DNA from: Microcebus murinus
Taxonomy: Eukaryota > Chordata > Mammalia > Primates > Cheirogaleidae
Assembly: GCF_040939455.1 (NCBI RefSeq)
Contig: NC_134117.1
Coordinates: 67,664,501 to 67,728,500, forward strand
Length of the DNA: 64,000 nt
Reading direction: 5' to 3'
Positions 12,836 through 25,275 of this stretch are shown here, piece by piece. The notes under the pieces were generated by a model that made no database searches, had not been told where the DNA came from, and worked only from the letters and a program-made list of their open reading frames with translations. The position numbers and the translations under genes were made by a program. The number at the start of each line of letters is the position of its first letter. Within the stretch, counting starts at the first letter, position 1.

Positions 12836-14483
12836 GTGAGTGCCTGGACCTGGGCCCCGAGGCTTTGCCCTCTAGCCCCATCCCACCCGAGCAGCACCTA
12901 GGCCACAGCACTCGTGGAAGGAACCTCTCAAATTCACGGATTTGGAAAGCCTGGCCTGAAAAGGGCTCCAGCACATGCTGGCTTGAGGCAGCCGTCCTGG
13001 GTCAGGGGTCTCTGTGCCCCAGCCCCAGGCTACAGGAGGGAAGACTGTGGGCTCTCCTGGCTCCGTCCCCCGGTAGGGGGCAGGGCTGCTTTGGCCTTCG
13101 CTGGGCTATTGAGAATGAGGGCATCTCTCCCTGTGAGGGCTCCGGGCCAGCCACCTCACCTGCCCACTCACCGCAGGGCCTGTCCCCCTGTGAGTCTAAA
13201 GGCTGGGCACTGGGCAGCAGGCAGGCGGGAGGCCATGCTGGGCATGGACGCCTGACCCCTGGACTCACCTGTCCAGGCCCACATTGAGGTACCAGTTCTG
13301 TAAATTGCTCAAAGCACAACAGCAGCTGAAAGGAAGACAAGCCCTCAACATGAAGAGGGGCTTGTGCAGAGCTGGGGGGCTCAGGGCATGGTTTTCCCTG
13401 TCAGTGGCAGTTCCGAGTCCACAGCCACTAACCTAACACCATGGCCTGTCAGGTGCTCATAGCCCTGGGCGTGAGGGAGGCATGAGGGAGGCATGCTGCA
13501 CTGGAACCCACTGGAACCCACTAGGGCCTTCCATGGTGAGGCGTGGGACTCAGTGTGCCTGTATGTATGCGCCCGGTAGCAAATACGCCATCCGCATGCT
13601 CTTCCCAGCACAGTCTGCCTTGGGCCAGCGCTTCCTGCGGCGGCCTCTGTGTGAGGGGCTGAGGTCAGAGGTGCTCTCCCACCCTGGGCCAAGCTCTCTG
13701 GACTTGCTAACCAGCGCGTAGTGGCCACAGGACCCCAGAGTAAGACTCGGGACAGCTCGGACTTGATGTAGATTTTCTGTTTGAACCTGTGTTTTTGCCA
13801 ACCCAAGTTGCTCCACTCTTTGGCTGGGCATCCAGACTGAAAGTGTGGTCCCCCAGGCCTGCGTGGAATGCATGCAGTTCCCACAGCCCTTAACCCTTCA
13901 CTCCTGCAATGCTTTTAGAATCTCAGATGAGATATGTTTGATTTAGCTCAGAAGTTAAGATCTAGCTATGTTAAGTGTGACTGAGCTCTCGGCTGTCCCC
14001 TCCTCCTACGCTGCACTGCCCCTACGTGCTGTCCCCACATTCGTCCCACCCTCCTCTTTGAAGCCACCCATGTAGATGCTTCTGTGAGCAGTGTAGACAT
14101 TCCCAAAGATTTGATGGAGGAATCTTTACATACCCCAGAGTCAAATGGCCTAAAAATCCCCAGTTCCTTCCACCAAGCAGTCAGGGAGGGGCCTTTTTCC
14201 TCCCTCCCACGAGACACGGAGTGTTGCTTCTCCAGACCCTTTCTGGTTACTTCGTGTTCCTCTTCCTTCAATATGCAGGGTGGTCCCACCAAGCTTGTGC
14301 CTCAATACCCAGATGTCATTAGTAGGGGAAATGGACCATAGAGGTAGATTATAGCGAACTTTTGACTTTTGCATTTCCCCTGGAATCTCTGCAGCTCTGC
14401 AAAGTTATTGAGTGAGGAGAACACACGAGCAGTATAAAGGGTGGTCCCTCGGCCTCATTCTTGGTCTTCCTCTTCCCTCCTTC

Positions 14484-14554
14484 CAGAAGCATCTCTTTTT
14501 TTTTTTTTTTTTTTTTTTTTATAGAAGTAGATCCTGCAGACAGAAGCATCTCTT
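14484..14554 (-). mobile_element. Ultra-short poly(A) retroposon stub
   Basis: A run of 25 T (14496-14520) and only about 20 nt of body (14521-14540) lie between two perfect 14-bp copies of CAGAAGCATCTCTT (14484-14497 and 14541-14554). Read on the minus strand it is a 20-nt 3' end followed by poly(A). This is the structure of an L1-mediated, extremely 5'-truncated retroposition. The source RNA cannot be identified. Confidence 0.75.
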
Positions 14555-17451
14555 GAGGCTTGTTCTACCTGATCTTGTAGATATACAAGGGGTGGGTGGG
14601 GGTTGTCCTTCCTCCAGGGCCCTAACCACACAGGAGCTTGGTTTGGCCCCCAGCAAGAGGCGGCAGGTCTTGAGAACTCTGGTGCAGAGCCACTGTAGAC
14701 TTTCATCACCGGAAATCTGGAAAGAGGCCCCAAGAAGAGGCTCCAGCCTGCTTCCTCCCTCAGGCCCAGGCAGCCTCCCTTGGCAGGCGCTGCCCCCTGC
14801 CCTCCCTCTGGGTTCTCGGGCCCTGCAGTGGAGGCTCTGGGGCACCCCGATAGACTTCTGCCCAGGGATGGAGGGGCTGCTTTCCCTTTTTGTGATTTTG
14901 TGTCACTGAATCCCATGCAGGCAGGTTATAGACCTGGGATGGGGGTGCAGTGGGTGTGGCAGTTCACTTCTGTTTGTGATTAAAGCCTGAGGTTGTGGCT
15001 GTAGTCACTGGTCATGCTTTGGGCCATCTGAGCAGAAAGGAGCACACTTGTCCCCTCTCTGGTCCAGGCTGGTCAGGGCTCTTGCTCCTCAGGGACCTGA
15101 GCCACACTTCTATCCGTCCCCAATTCCAAGTTGGAAGCTGCACCCAGATCCTGCTGACCCGTCTGTCGGCTGAGGGCAACCACCACCTTCTTCTCTTTCT
15201 CCTCCCAAATTAGCATCGCTCCCAGCGAGGATTCTAAGGGTCTCTCCTGAAGGCTGAGCTCCCACAGGCAGGCTTCACTGCAAACCCTGCCAAGTGTCTC
15301 ATCCCGGCATAGCCTGAGCTTGCCAAGCCTGCGCATGGGGACAGCCTGAGCAGTGTATGCCGCTGCGAAGGTGCTTTTCCCTTCCTGCTGCTGTGTGGTG
15401 AGAAAGTGGCCAGGAATGTCAAGTGAGCAGTGTCAGGCATTCTGTAGCATGCAGGAGCACTGGTGACCTCAGGGACAGATGCAAATCCACATGTCAGGCA
15501 GACCTTGCAAGCTCTCCCCTCACTTCTGTCACTGCCATGCCTCCAAGGCCACCCCCACAGAGCAGCTCACAGCCAGCCCTCCTGTCCTCTAAGGTCCTGG
15601 CTCCCGATGGTGTCCCTGGTATCTGGTAGCATGTAGCTTTCCTCTGAGGCTCCAGTGCCTACCTGCTGGCCAGCCCAAGGCAAAATCTAATCTCCAGGGA
15701 CCATGTCTTTCCATGGAGGGGTGGTGCCTGAACTGCCCAGGCATTCACCATGGACTTAGCTGCCCTCCCTAGAAACACCATGCTGTGGCACCTTAGAAAA
15801 CTGTCCAAGCTGCCTTGAACATCAGCTCCTGTCTGCTTCCACGTGGGAGCTTCTCCAATAGGTGCAGGTGATGCTGTGGCTCCCCAGCTCCCATCTGACA
15901 TAGCTGAAATAGTGCCTCCATTCCACAAGCAGAGCCCTAATCTCAGAGAGATCACGAGAGCTTCCCTCTGACTTCGGGACGGCACTCCAGGGCCCTGATG
16001 GCTTGGAAGTTTGGGTCCGCATTGCACAGCCATGATGTGTGCAGGGATGGGCACAAGCCCAGCTCCGTCCTAGGCAAGGCTCAAATCCCTGAGGCCTCTG
16101 GATCCCACTGCTCGGGTGTCACCATCCTGGAGGCTCTAGTGTGTAACCCAGAGTGCCCTGCCCCTGCCTTGTGGCACAACTGCCTATAAATGCAGTCCCT
16201 GACACTCACCTGGCTAAAGAACTCTGCATGTCTGCTTCATCCCAAGTGTTAGGAGCAATGCTGATTTCTAGAGGAAAGTTCCTGGAGGAGTTGAAGGTGA
16301 GGGCTGCCTCATACCCCCTGCTCAAACGATGTGAAAATCCCCCACGGCCCTTCTCTATCCAGCAGCAGCAGATGCTGAGGCTCACGGGCCCTCCTCCTCC
16401 CCGCCCCCAGAACCCCCCGGGGGTGTGTCCACGGGCTGTTCCCTCTCTGCATCCTTCTGCGCTGCCCCCCCCCCCAGCCGCCTACTTATGCGCTGGCACA
16501 GCACGGGCCCTCCCTTAGATGGGACCCTGGTAAAAGGCAAAGACAAAGTTACCTGTGTTTCGTGGATTTTCAGTCCCTGGTGTTCAGCCCCACTAGCAAG
16601 TTTGAAAACCACAACTGGAGAGCCCAGGACACCCCGGTGTCACCACCTAAGCAGCTCTCATGGGGGTCGAGGGTTTCTTCCTCTCTCTCACTCTCCTGTC
16701 TCTTCCCCTGTCTCCTGCGCCTTCCGCTCCCTGCTCCTTTCTTTGGCTAGCTGAGGATCTCTAAACAGCTGCAAGCAGAGCAGTCTCACTAGACCTGCCA
16801 GCTCTTCCAGGACTGTCCCCAGCCCTGTCACTAAGCACTGACAACAACCCGTCACCCAGCCACCACAGCCCTTGCTAGGACTGATGATTTACAGGCAACC
16901 TGGCTGTATCTGACTTGCGCCCTTGTCCTGGGTAGTCGCTATGGGATGGTCATGACTGTAATGCTGTCAGTGGGGTTGTGCGGGCCCTGCCACAGGGCCT
17001 TTGCTCATGCTGTCTTTGCCCCTCACCCTGACCTCAGAACGGCAGGTGTGTAGCAAAGGAAGAAGATGCCTAGCACTTAGACTGTGGTCCTGTCACTGAG
17101 TTTCTGTGAAGCTTTAGGCCATTCATATGACGTTTCTGGGCCTCAGTTTCCTCTTGGTATAAGGAAAGGTAGGATTAGACCAGTGGTTTTCAAATATGTG
17201 AGCAGTGGGCCTCTTTCGTCAAAAATACTCACACAGAGACCTAATATGCAGGACTCAAGGGGTAGAGTGAGGGTCTGGCAGGTAACGCAGACATGGGAGA
17301 GTGGACCTCTGAGTGTGGGGACATGGGGACTGGTCCCTGATGACTGTTACTGTGCAGAAATGTAAGACCAGCATGGCAACATCTTCTGATCTTCAAAGAC
17401 CTAAAGTTCATCTTCGTGATTTTTCACATGCTGGCAACTCATTTTTTAAAT

Positions 17452-17903
17452 TAAACTTTTTATTTTGAGATCATTGCAAATTCAAGTGCAGTTGTAAGAA
17501 AAACAGAGAGATCCCATGTGCCCTTTGCCCAGACCCCCAGTGGTAATATCTTGCAAAACTGAAGCACAGTGTCAGAACTAGGGTGTTGACACTGACACAG
17601 TCCAGACACAGAGCATTCCATCCCCCAGCATCCCCCGGTTGCTGTTTTACAGCCACACCCTCCCCCTCCAGTGTCCACCCCCTTCTTAACCTCTGGCGGC
17701 CACTAATCTGTTATCTGTTCTCCATTTCTATAATTTCATCCCTTTCAGTGGTGTTCCATTGATGGAATCGCGCAGCACGTGGCCATTCTAGGGTTGGCTT
17801 TTTTCAATCAGCATAATTCCCTGGGGATTCATCCAAGTTGCTGAGTGTCCCGGTGGTTCCTCTTTTCCTTTTAATTGCAGAGTAGCATCCCATAGTATGG
17901 ATA
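17452..17903 (-). mobile_element. L1 3'-end fragment (old)
   Basis: The text resembles the antisense of old L1M 3' ends: 'tttattttgagatcattgca', 'gccctttgcccagacccc', 'tggcggccactaatctgtta', 'cagcataattccctggggat' and 'agtagcatcccatagtatgg'. It is interrupted at its right end by an Alu. Confidence 0.7.
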
Positions 17904-18254
17904 TACAATTAATTTCTTTTTTTTTTTTGAGACAGAGTCTCACTTTGTTGCCCAGGCTAGAATGAGTGCCGTGGTGTCAGCCTGGCTCACAGCAACCTCA
18001 ATCTCCTGGGCTCAGCGATCCTACTGTCTCAGCCTCCCGAGTAGCTGGGACTACAGGCATGCGCCACCATGCCTGGCTAATTTTTTGTATATATATTTTT
18101 AGTTGGTCAATTAATTTCTTTCTATTTTTGGTAGAGACGGGGTCTCGCTCAGGCTGGTTTGGAACTCCTGACCTTGAGCAATCCGCCCGCCTCGGCCTCT
18201 CAAAGTGCTAGGATTACAGGCGTGAGCCACCGCGCCCGGCCTTACAATTAATTT
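17904..18254 (-). mobile_element. Alu, strepsirrhine type
   Basis: The Alu spans 17916-18241 in minus orientation, starting with a T run and ending GAGCCACCGCGCCCGGCC. The target duplication TACAATTAATTT is perfect at 17904-17915 and 18243-18254. The middle linker contains tatatatatttttagttggtcaattaattt, the lemur/galago-type arrangement. It is inserted in the L1 fragment. Confidence 0.95.
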
Positions 18255-19108
18255 TTAAATCAAGTTTTAAATGCTGTACAGGTTAAACGCACTATGTGTG
18301 TGGCCACATGTGGCCCTTTGGCCACCAGTTGACACCTCTGAGACAGGGTGTTGGCAGCCCTTCCAGCCCGGAGGGCCTGGGATTCTGGCGGCAGCCGCGC
18401 TGGCCTTTCCCAGGCGCGCTCTCCTCCATTTCCACGTCCTGCTGCTGCTTGCCTGCTCTGCACTGTGCCCTCGGCTGAGCAGGTGTGGGTTGAGCCCCAG
18501 AGGTCTTGCTGGCGGGAAGTGGCGGGAAGTTCTGGCCCTCTGTATCTGTGACAATGGCCCTGTGAGTATGTGTGTTGCACGCGTGTGTCTGGGCCGTGCT
18601 CAGGCCTGGTGGTCAGGGCAGGCGGAGGTGTGAGAAGGTGTCTCTCTCAGGACAGTGAAGGCTTGGCGAGGCCAGGGCAGCACAGGGAGGTGGCAGTTCT
18701 GCCCACCAAGCCTCATGACAGGGCATAGGCGTTCCTCCTTCTCGATGCCCAGCTAGGGGACAGAGATCATGCTAGGCGCACCCGCCTATTTCATTCAGTC
18801 CTGAGAGCCCACAGCCAAAGCAGCCCTGCCCAGCCCTAACCACACAGCCCAGGGAGCCCCCTCTTTCCCCAGCCTCCCCCCAGCCCCATTAGTCAGACCT
18901 CTTTTCCGAGGCCCCTCCACTCACTCAAGGAAGGGGCTTCAGTTCCTCTGTCCTGGTCCCGGGGACTCTGGTCTTGCCCCAACCCAGGCCTGACCACTTA
19001 GAAAGTACCCCATGGATGGCAGTTTCTCCAAGCCAACTTCCTCCCTCCCATGCCCTCCATCCCAGCTATCAGACAGGGGAATGGTGAACACATCCCCTAA
19101 CCCCTTTC

Positions 19109-19169
19109 ATTCTTTCTCTCTTCTCTCTTTCTGTCTCTCTCTGTCTCTGTCTCTTTCTCTCTCTATGCC
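19109..19169. repeat. CT-rich simple repeat at exon 9 acceptor
   Basis: TCTCTG/TCTCTC-type units form an extended polypyrimidine tract immediately before the acceptor of the alternative last exon. UCUU and UCUCU motifs of the kind bound by PTB and RBM20 are abundant. A role in isoform choice is inferred. Confidence 0.7.
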
Positions 19170-19173
19170 ACAG

Positions 19174-19270
19174 GGAAAGGTTTGAAACGGAACGTAACAG
19201 CCCACGTTTTGCCAAATTGCGCAACTGGCACCATGGCCTTTCAGCCCAAATCCTTAATGTTAAAAGCTAA
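19174..19270 (+). CDS. LDB3: LDB3 exon 9: alternative last coding exon (short isoforms)
   Basis: Joined to exon 8 it completes Arg and encodes ERFETERNSPRFAKLRNWHH then GLSAQILNVKS and TAA at 19268-19270, 31 residues. This matches the C-terminus I know for short ZASP/Cypher isoforms, which have PDZ and ZM but no LIM domains. The acceptor is GCCACAG at 19167-19173 after a long CT-rich tract. No donor is needed, and an AATAAA follows 647 nt after the stop. Skipping this exon gives the long LIM-containing form. Confidence 0.93.
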
Positions 19271-19940
19271 AAGGCTGCCTGGAATCCCCTCATCCCAACA
19301 GGCTGGACCCTCTCTCCCTCCCCCACACAGATCTGGCATGCGAGCCCCACGGTGACACTGGCAGTGTCTAGCTGTGCTGGGGGTGCCTCCGTAGCCAACT
19401 GCAGCACTTCTGCCCTCTGCCCACCCCAGAGCTGACGCCAGGGCCCAGTGCCACGCAGCGCTGCACCCCCCACCCAGTGCAACCCTCCTCACCCCCAAAC
19501 AGCCCCGAGCCCATGCCCGCTGTACAGGGCTTAGCCACAGACCAGAGAGGGCAAGGTGGGGTTTCCTGGCGTAACACCCAGAGCTGAGGGAAATGGAATG
19601 TGCCACTGCCCATTCCCACCACCCTTAGCCCCTGGCCTCGTGCCATCCTGGATTGAGTCGCTCATAGATCAAGGTCCTGGGAAGAGGCCAATCCCTGGCT
19701 TCCTGACCCCCTGGCCCCTGGCCCCTGCCCCCCTGGCTGCCCTCTGGAGCCCAAGGCACAGGGAACGGGCTCTCTGCAGAGGAGGTGGAAGCCCTAGGGC
19801 AGATGCGGCAGAGACCCCTCCTGGCTGTGGTGAGATCGGGGTGTGTGCCTTCCTCTCCCTACCATGTGCTGGCTCCATAGTTCTCTCTCCTGTACATATA
19901 TGCATGCTTGTTCAGAAATAAAGAGGATTTGAAGTGAACC
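19271..19940 (+). other. LDB3: 3' UTR of short LDB3 isoforms
   Basis: Non-coding sequence follows the TAA and runs to a canonical AATAAA at 19917-19922. The cleavage site is expected 10-30 nt later; the end at about 19940 is inferred. Frames on the minus strand here are chance. Confidence 0.75.
19917..19922 (+). terminator. LDB3: Poly(A) signal of short isoforms
   Basis: A canonical AATAAA lies in 'ttcagaaataaagaggattt', 647 nt after the short-isoform stop codon. It is the best candidate for cleavage of the exon 9-terminated mRNA. Confidence 0.75.
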
Positions 19941-21610
19941 CAACCAAGCCCCAGTCATGCTGTGCCTGTGTGCGTCCCCCCCAAGAGGGGCTGTGAGGCA
20001 GTGTCTGGGACAGAGAGAGGACAGGCGCCACCAGTGAGGGGCAGGAGCAGTGCCCATCAGGCCCCAGACCCAGTACAGCTTTGCTTGCCTCTGCTTCCCT
20101 GCCCCGCAGGGAGGGATGGCAGGCGCACATCCACGCTGTAGCTGGTGGGCAACCCTAGTCTCCCACGAGTAGTGAGTATGGGGGACACCTGGATGCCCCC
20201 TCTCCTCCCACACCCCACTGCAACCAGCAAGCCGGGCCATCATCCTTCAGAAAGCACACTGCAAGCCCCTCTCCCAGGAAGGCGCTACGTGTGCTCAGTC
20301 CTGGTCCAGGAGGTGAGAGGAGGGCTCTGGTGGGCACACCTGGGCTAAGGAGCAGTTCACAGGGAACTCGGTAGGCTGGGCGGGCAGGGGCTCAGGGGAG
20401 AGGTGATGGAAGGCAGACGTGGCAGAAGCTTTCTCAAGCGGCGGGAGGACAGGGAATGCCTCCCGCTGGGCCTTGCTTCCCCGGCCCACCTGAGCTTGTC
20501 CTAGTCCCGAGCATTTGGTAAGGGATAGTCAGGGTGGCAGCTGCTGAAAAGATTCAGCCAGTCCTGCTGAGCTGTGAGAGACCAGCTAGAGTCCCTCCAC
20601 CTATCTACCCATCAACCTGTCCCTGGAATCATGGGCTGAGGATATTAGAACACTGGCGCTTGGCAAATAAAGGCAGATGTTGAGGCCCAGCCTCCTGGAC
20701 TGCCTGCTTTGCCTGTGGCTGGGCTGGGCCTGGGCCTTGCTCCCGCTCCTGCTGCCCAGGCACAGGCTTTCTCTCTGCCTCCAGGACCCTTAGCATTGTC
20801 ACCGGGCAGGGCTGGCCAGGAAGGCTTCATCCTAGCCTGAGGATCCACAAGGGGGATCCTCATCTAGCATCCTGGAGCACACCCATATCTGGCTGGCCTC
20901 TTACTGAGGACTCGCAGGCCCTAGAATGGGTGTGGGGCAGAGGGCTGCCAGACAGAGTAAGGTCCTGGGCAGTGGGTATCCTGAGGCTGGCAGAGGACCT
21001 GAGCCAATCCCTAAGAGTTGGTGGGATCTTGGACCCCTGTCCCCAGCCCCTAGCCTGTCAGAGCCTTCTTAGGGTTACCTGGTTGAAGCCCTGGAAGGCT
21101 ATTGTTTGCTTCCAGGCCTGCCTGGTGCCTTCTGGCTACCCCAGGCCCCTGCATGCAGTGCCTTGGGTGGGCCCAGGCCGGGGGTCCATGGAGAGATGTC
21201 CTCACTCAGTGTCCATGTCTGTGGGCATTTGTCAAGGCACCTGGCTGCTGTGGGTGCTAAAGGAATCGGAAAGGGCTGATGTGGCTGTGACCACAATGAA
21301 GGTTGATCACATGGGTCCAGAGATAGGTAGTGTCCCTCCAACTGGAGGATCAGAGGCTTCCTGGAAAAAAAGGTCAGTGTGTTTGACCTTCAGGCATAGG
21401 GGAGGCTGGACAGACAGTAGAAGGTGAAGAGGTGCCAACAAGAAGAAGGGGTGTCCTGGACCCTGAGTTAATCATTGTGGTTAGAATGGACAGAATGCAG
21501 AGGGTGCCATGGCAGTACTGGTCCAGATCTAGAATCACAGGCCATGGGATTTTGAATGTATTCTCAGGCAAAGTAGAACTAGCGAAGTCTGCAGGGCATA
21601 TCCAAAGTCT

Positions 21611-21661
21611 GAGGCTTTGGTAAACAGCATTCCTACCCAGGGCAGACCTCTGTAGCACCTG
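21611..21661 (+). repeat. 51-bp direct repeat, copy 1
   Basis: The segment from gaggctttggtaaacagc to ctgtagcacctg is identical to 23365-23415, in the same orientation 1,754 bp away. Flanking bases differ on both sides. Confidence 0.9.
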
Positions 21662-23364
21662 ACGAGGCGTTCTTCGCATAGACCACAATGTCAACATGGG
21701 CCCTGGAGTTGCAGTGTAGCTCTGAGGCAAAGTGACATGGCCAGGGCTCCCCTGAGCAATCAAGAGTCACCAGGCTGCAAGGGGGAACGTAGATTAGGTG
21801 GGTGGCAGCATGAACAATTTCAAGACTAACCACCTGACTGGGATTCTGCCACCATCCAATCAACAGAGATCTTCATACTCCACCACTGTAACTAACACAA
21901 GAAGCATCATCACCCCACTAACGACAACCACCCCTTTCAGCACCATCAATGGCAGTCACAATGCCCCCACCATCACAGTTTCAACCTGAGCCCAGTGACC
22001 ACAACCCCAAGCCCCAGCACCATAACCAATACCATCTCCATCCTTTCCAAACATACTATTGTCATCAATAACAGCATCAACCAAACCCCATCATTCCCAC
22101 AACTGAGGGCCACTGCAACAGAGCGGGGTGCAGGGTCTGCATGCTCTGCCTTGATGCTGAGCAGGTTGAGATGGAGAGAGGACTATAATCAGGCTGTTTC
22201 TCCTTCTGGCCACACCCTCCCCCCACGTAGCCATGAGCATTTGAATCTGGTTTGGTTTGGTTTTTGCTTAGATGTTTAAACTGCATTATGACCACAGCAG
22301 AAAGCAGCTGTAGAATCTGAGACCAGGGTGGGGTCATCTCACAGGCATTGTCTTTAGGACTGAAGCCACAGCCAAGTAAGTTCTCTGCAGTGCTTGCTCT
22401 CTAATGCTCCCTTTTTTGGGTTTCTGGAAACTCATGGAACTTTAGGCAGGAACTCACCTGGAACAACCCAGGATCCTTCAGGATGCCCTTCGATGCCTCC
22501 TCTGCCTTCCCTAGGCCTTTGCTGCTTGGTGTTTGCAGACAGTGGCCCTAGAGAGAATGCCACTCCGCAAGAACCCCAAGCAGCAGGCTCACGTGCATGC
22601 CTGTGTGACCTGGTAGTCATCTTTGTCCTGGCCCTGTGGTCGGTGAGGAATTTCTCTAGGGCCACATCCAGCTCCAACTTCAACCCCTGGAGTTCAGGGT
22701 TCATTTGGAGCCATGGCTGGGAGAGCAGCAGCTAAGCTGGCCTGACAGTGAATTGGAGCAAAGGAGACAGACAAAGCCAACTTCCCATTCATCCTTCAAA
22801 ATACCATCCCCAGCCTGGAAATTTCCATCTCTTGTCCCGTGCAGTGTCCTCACTTCCCAGCAGCCCACTGGAAGTGTGGGATGGGCCAGGGAGAAGGAGA
22901 CGAAGGAGGCCAGTGTCAGCCTGGGCCTTCCCAGGCCATACCTGCCCATACTGAGCGGAGGGTCTTAGCAGCTGGCTCAACCATATGGCTTCAGGGCCTG
23001 CAGCTGCTTCTCTGACATGGCCACACCACAGGCATGGCATCCAGAAGCAAGGTTCTTTCACAGAGGGTGGGAAATTGCTCTCATGGAAGGGCCAGGGCCA
23101 GGCACTGCTGCTGGCCGGTGAGCTGAGCTGCCCAAGGCCTCCTCTCAGAGCACCAAGCAGGGGGAGGCCTGGGCAGGACTCAGCCACTGCGCTTGCCCAT
23201 CTGGATGCATCTCCCCCAGGCATGGAGAAGAATGGCATGCCCTCCCGTGAGGCGGTCAACCCTCAACCTTGCTGCTTCTCCAGCTCTCTTCTTCCCTGAC
23301 CCTCTCACGTGATTTCATGCCTTTTTCTACCACACACCTCACTGGATGGAAGAGAGGATTCGGT

Positions 23365-23415
23365 GAGGCTTTGGTAAACAGCATTCCTACCCAGGGCAGA
23401 CCTCTGTAGCACCTG
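23365..23415 (+). repeat. 51-bp direct repeat, copy 2
   Basis: It is identical to 21611-21661. This copy abuts the left edge of a MER5A remnant at about 23416, where the usual MER5A end is missing. That suggests this copy was inserted or substituted there. Confidence 0.9.
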
Positions 23416-23570
23416 CTACTCCAAGCACAGTCCCGGAGCAGCAGCAGCAGCAGCACCCAGGAGCTTGTTAGAAATGTAGATTCTCAGCCCTGCCCCAAAC
23501 CTATTCAAGCAGAAGCTGTAGTTTAAGATCCCCACGTGATTCATGTACACATCAAAGTTTTGGATGTGTG
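23416..23570 (-). mobile_element. MER5A hAT-Charlie remnant
   Basis: 'caggagcttgttagaaatgt', 'agattctcagccctgcccca' and 'agatccccacgtgattcatg' match the MER5A pattern in reverse. The left terminus is replaced by the 51-bp repeat, and AGC units are expanded (agcagcagcagcagcagc). Confidence 0.75.
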
Positions 23571-23574
23571 CAGT

Positions 23575-23770
23575 GATGAAGGCTCAAGCCCTTCTCTGTC
23601 ACTTGGCAGCTGTGTGACATTTCAGCAGAGATGCACCCTCTCTGGACCTCAGATTCCTCATCAGTACAATGAGGTTCATGATCCCAATCACCTAGACAGG
23701 CTGAAAGGCTAAAATGGAATAATGGGGTCATGCTTATACTATGGTAAACACTCAATGGAGAGAAGTATTG
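23575..23770 (-). repeat. MIR SINE
   Basis: Reverse MIR signature: 'acttggcagctgtgtgacat', 'tggacctcagattcctcatc' and 'atactatggtaaacactcaa'. Ends are approximate. Confidence 0.75.
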
Positions 23771-25116
23771 TTAAGTCTAATTATTTCTGATAAGAATAGT
23801 GCCTATTATTGGAGAAAGATTCTACTTGGCTGATCACAAAAAGAGGTTTATTTCTTCCTCCATGAGGTACTGGCTAAGGCTTCAAATCGAAACGACCCTA
23901 AATCAGATTCTGCTGTTCCTAGTGATAAGTTCTAGGACCCTGAGCAATTGAAATCTGTTTCCATTTCCTTTTCTACTAAGTAGAGTCCATGATACCCACA
24001 TCAGAGGGCTGCTGTGAGGCATTAAAGACATGATGCCTGACGCGCAGCATGGGAGGAGGAGTTATCCCCACTTACAGGATTCACATTTGTCCTTTTGCTG
24101 TTGTTGCAAATGCAAATATAAGTCAAAGAACAAAGAATGAGTGAAGAATGTGCATTTCTTTGCTTTCCTGTAATTTGATTTTTATTCTCTGCCCCATTTC
24201 ACAAGTAGCCAAAATCTAATCCCATCAACCCAGGCTCTGACTGTTCTTGTCTTCCTGGTGTGGTCCTGGGAGGAGGCACTTGCAGAATGCCAAGGCGTTC
24301 GGGTGGGGGCACGTGGGCGCCTGGTCATTGGTCATGGTCTATCTGTACTGGCATCTGCTGGGATTGCCCCATCCCAACTGGTCATGCAGTTCCACGCTAG
24401 CAGAGTAGTCACCCCTCTTGTTCTCAGTGACAAGGCCTTTCCGATCTGCAGGGCTCAGAGCCATAGTCCATGCCACTCTTGAGTGTGTGTGAGCCCCTCT
24501 GTGGCACCTGGGCCACACAGAGCCATGGGAGTCTTTGGCCTGCCTGGGCTCTGCCTGGGCCCTCGCCATGGGCATGGGGAATCCTGGGCTGCAGCTGCTT
24601 TGCCAAGGTTTACCCCCCAAACCCCAGGGCACAGGGGTCTCTATTCTTACATTCCCACACCACATTGCCTGACTTTGATCTGCCTGGCGTAGTAGCGTTC
24701 ATCCACCGGTACTGTCAGTGCCCTGAGTTCGGTGGAGCCCAAAGCCCAGCTTCTCCACGGCTCTGGCTGAGGAAGGACGAAAGGGAAACAGGATGGGGGT
24801 GGAACCTGACTTGATAATTCTATCCACTTTTCCACTACACTGTGTTTTGCTGAAAAGTAAAATTAGGAAGCACAGAAAAACTGGGTGGGGGGGATCCTGA
24901 AAAATTCTCCAGGATTGAGAGTGTTTCTGATGTTGCTGTGACCTCCCCACGGTCTGAGCATTTGCTCCTGGGATTCTGGCGAAGCTCCTTCCGGAGCCTG
25001 GCGACAGGCTCTCCCAAGGCTCCGGCGCTGTTTGCATCACGGGCGGCCTCTGCCCCCCGCGCAGAGGGCCCCACAGAGCCCCCTGACCTGTTGTCTCTTT
25101 CGGTCCGCTTCATCAG

Positions 25117-25275
25117 CACCCCTATTGAGCATGCTCCAGTGTGCACCAGCCAGGCCGCCACCCCGCTGCCACCCGCTTCTGCCCAGCTGCCTGCTGCTGC
25201 CTCTCCCAGCGCGGCCTCGCCACCCCATGCTGCCACCGCCACGGCCCCTGCCTCGAGCCCTGCAGACGGTCCAAG
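25117..25275 (+). CDS. LDB3: LDB3 exon 10: Ala/Pro-rich linker
   Basis: Exon 10 completes a Ser codon (AG|C) and encodes [20 protein letters not shown] onward to ASSPADGP plus AG, 52 codons. It starts the long, disordered Ala/Pro/Ser linker joining the ZM region to the LIM domains. The acceptor is TTCATCAG and the donor GTAACT at 25276. Compared with human as I recall it, about ten residues of an Ala/Thr-rich stretch (around HTAIASASTT) are absent, so the human I352 position has no clear equivalent here. Confidence 0.93.

Larger units (their letters stand above)
12836..19173 (+). other. LDB3: Intron 8
   Basis: This intron leads to the alternative last exon. It contains a tiny retroposon stub (14496-14540), an L1 fragment (about 17452-17903) and an Alu (17916-18241), listed separately. 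The final 65 bases are an unusually long CT-rich tract before CAG at 19171-19173. No additional coding exon is apparent. Confidence 0.75.
19941..25116 (+). other. LDB3: Intron between exon 9 and exon 10
   Basis: In long isoforms this is the distal part of one intron from 12836 to 25116. It contains an ACC/ATC-rich low-complexity segment (about 21870-22090), two identical 51-bp segments (21611 and 23365), a MER5A copy and a MIR. It ends with 'cggtccgcttcatCAG'. No coding exon is recognised. Confidence 0.75.

Noticed and set aside
21870..22090. Thr/Asn/Ser-rich frame resembling a mucin-like protein
   Set aside because: The stretch is ACC/ATC low-complexity DNA in an intron; repetitive composition explains the residues.
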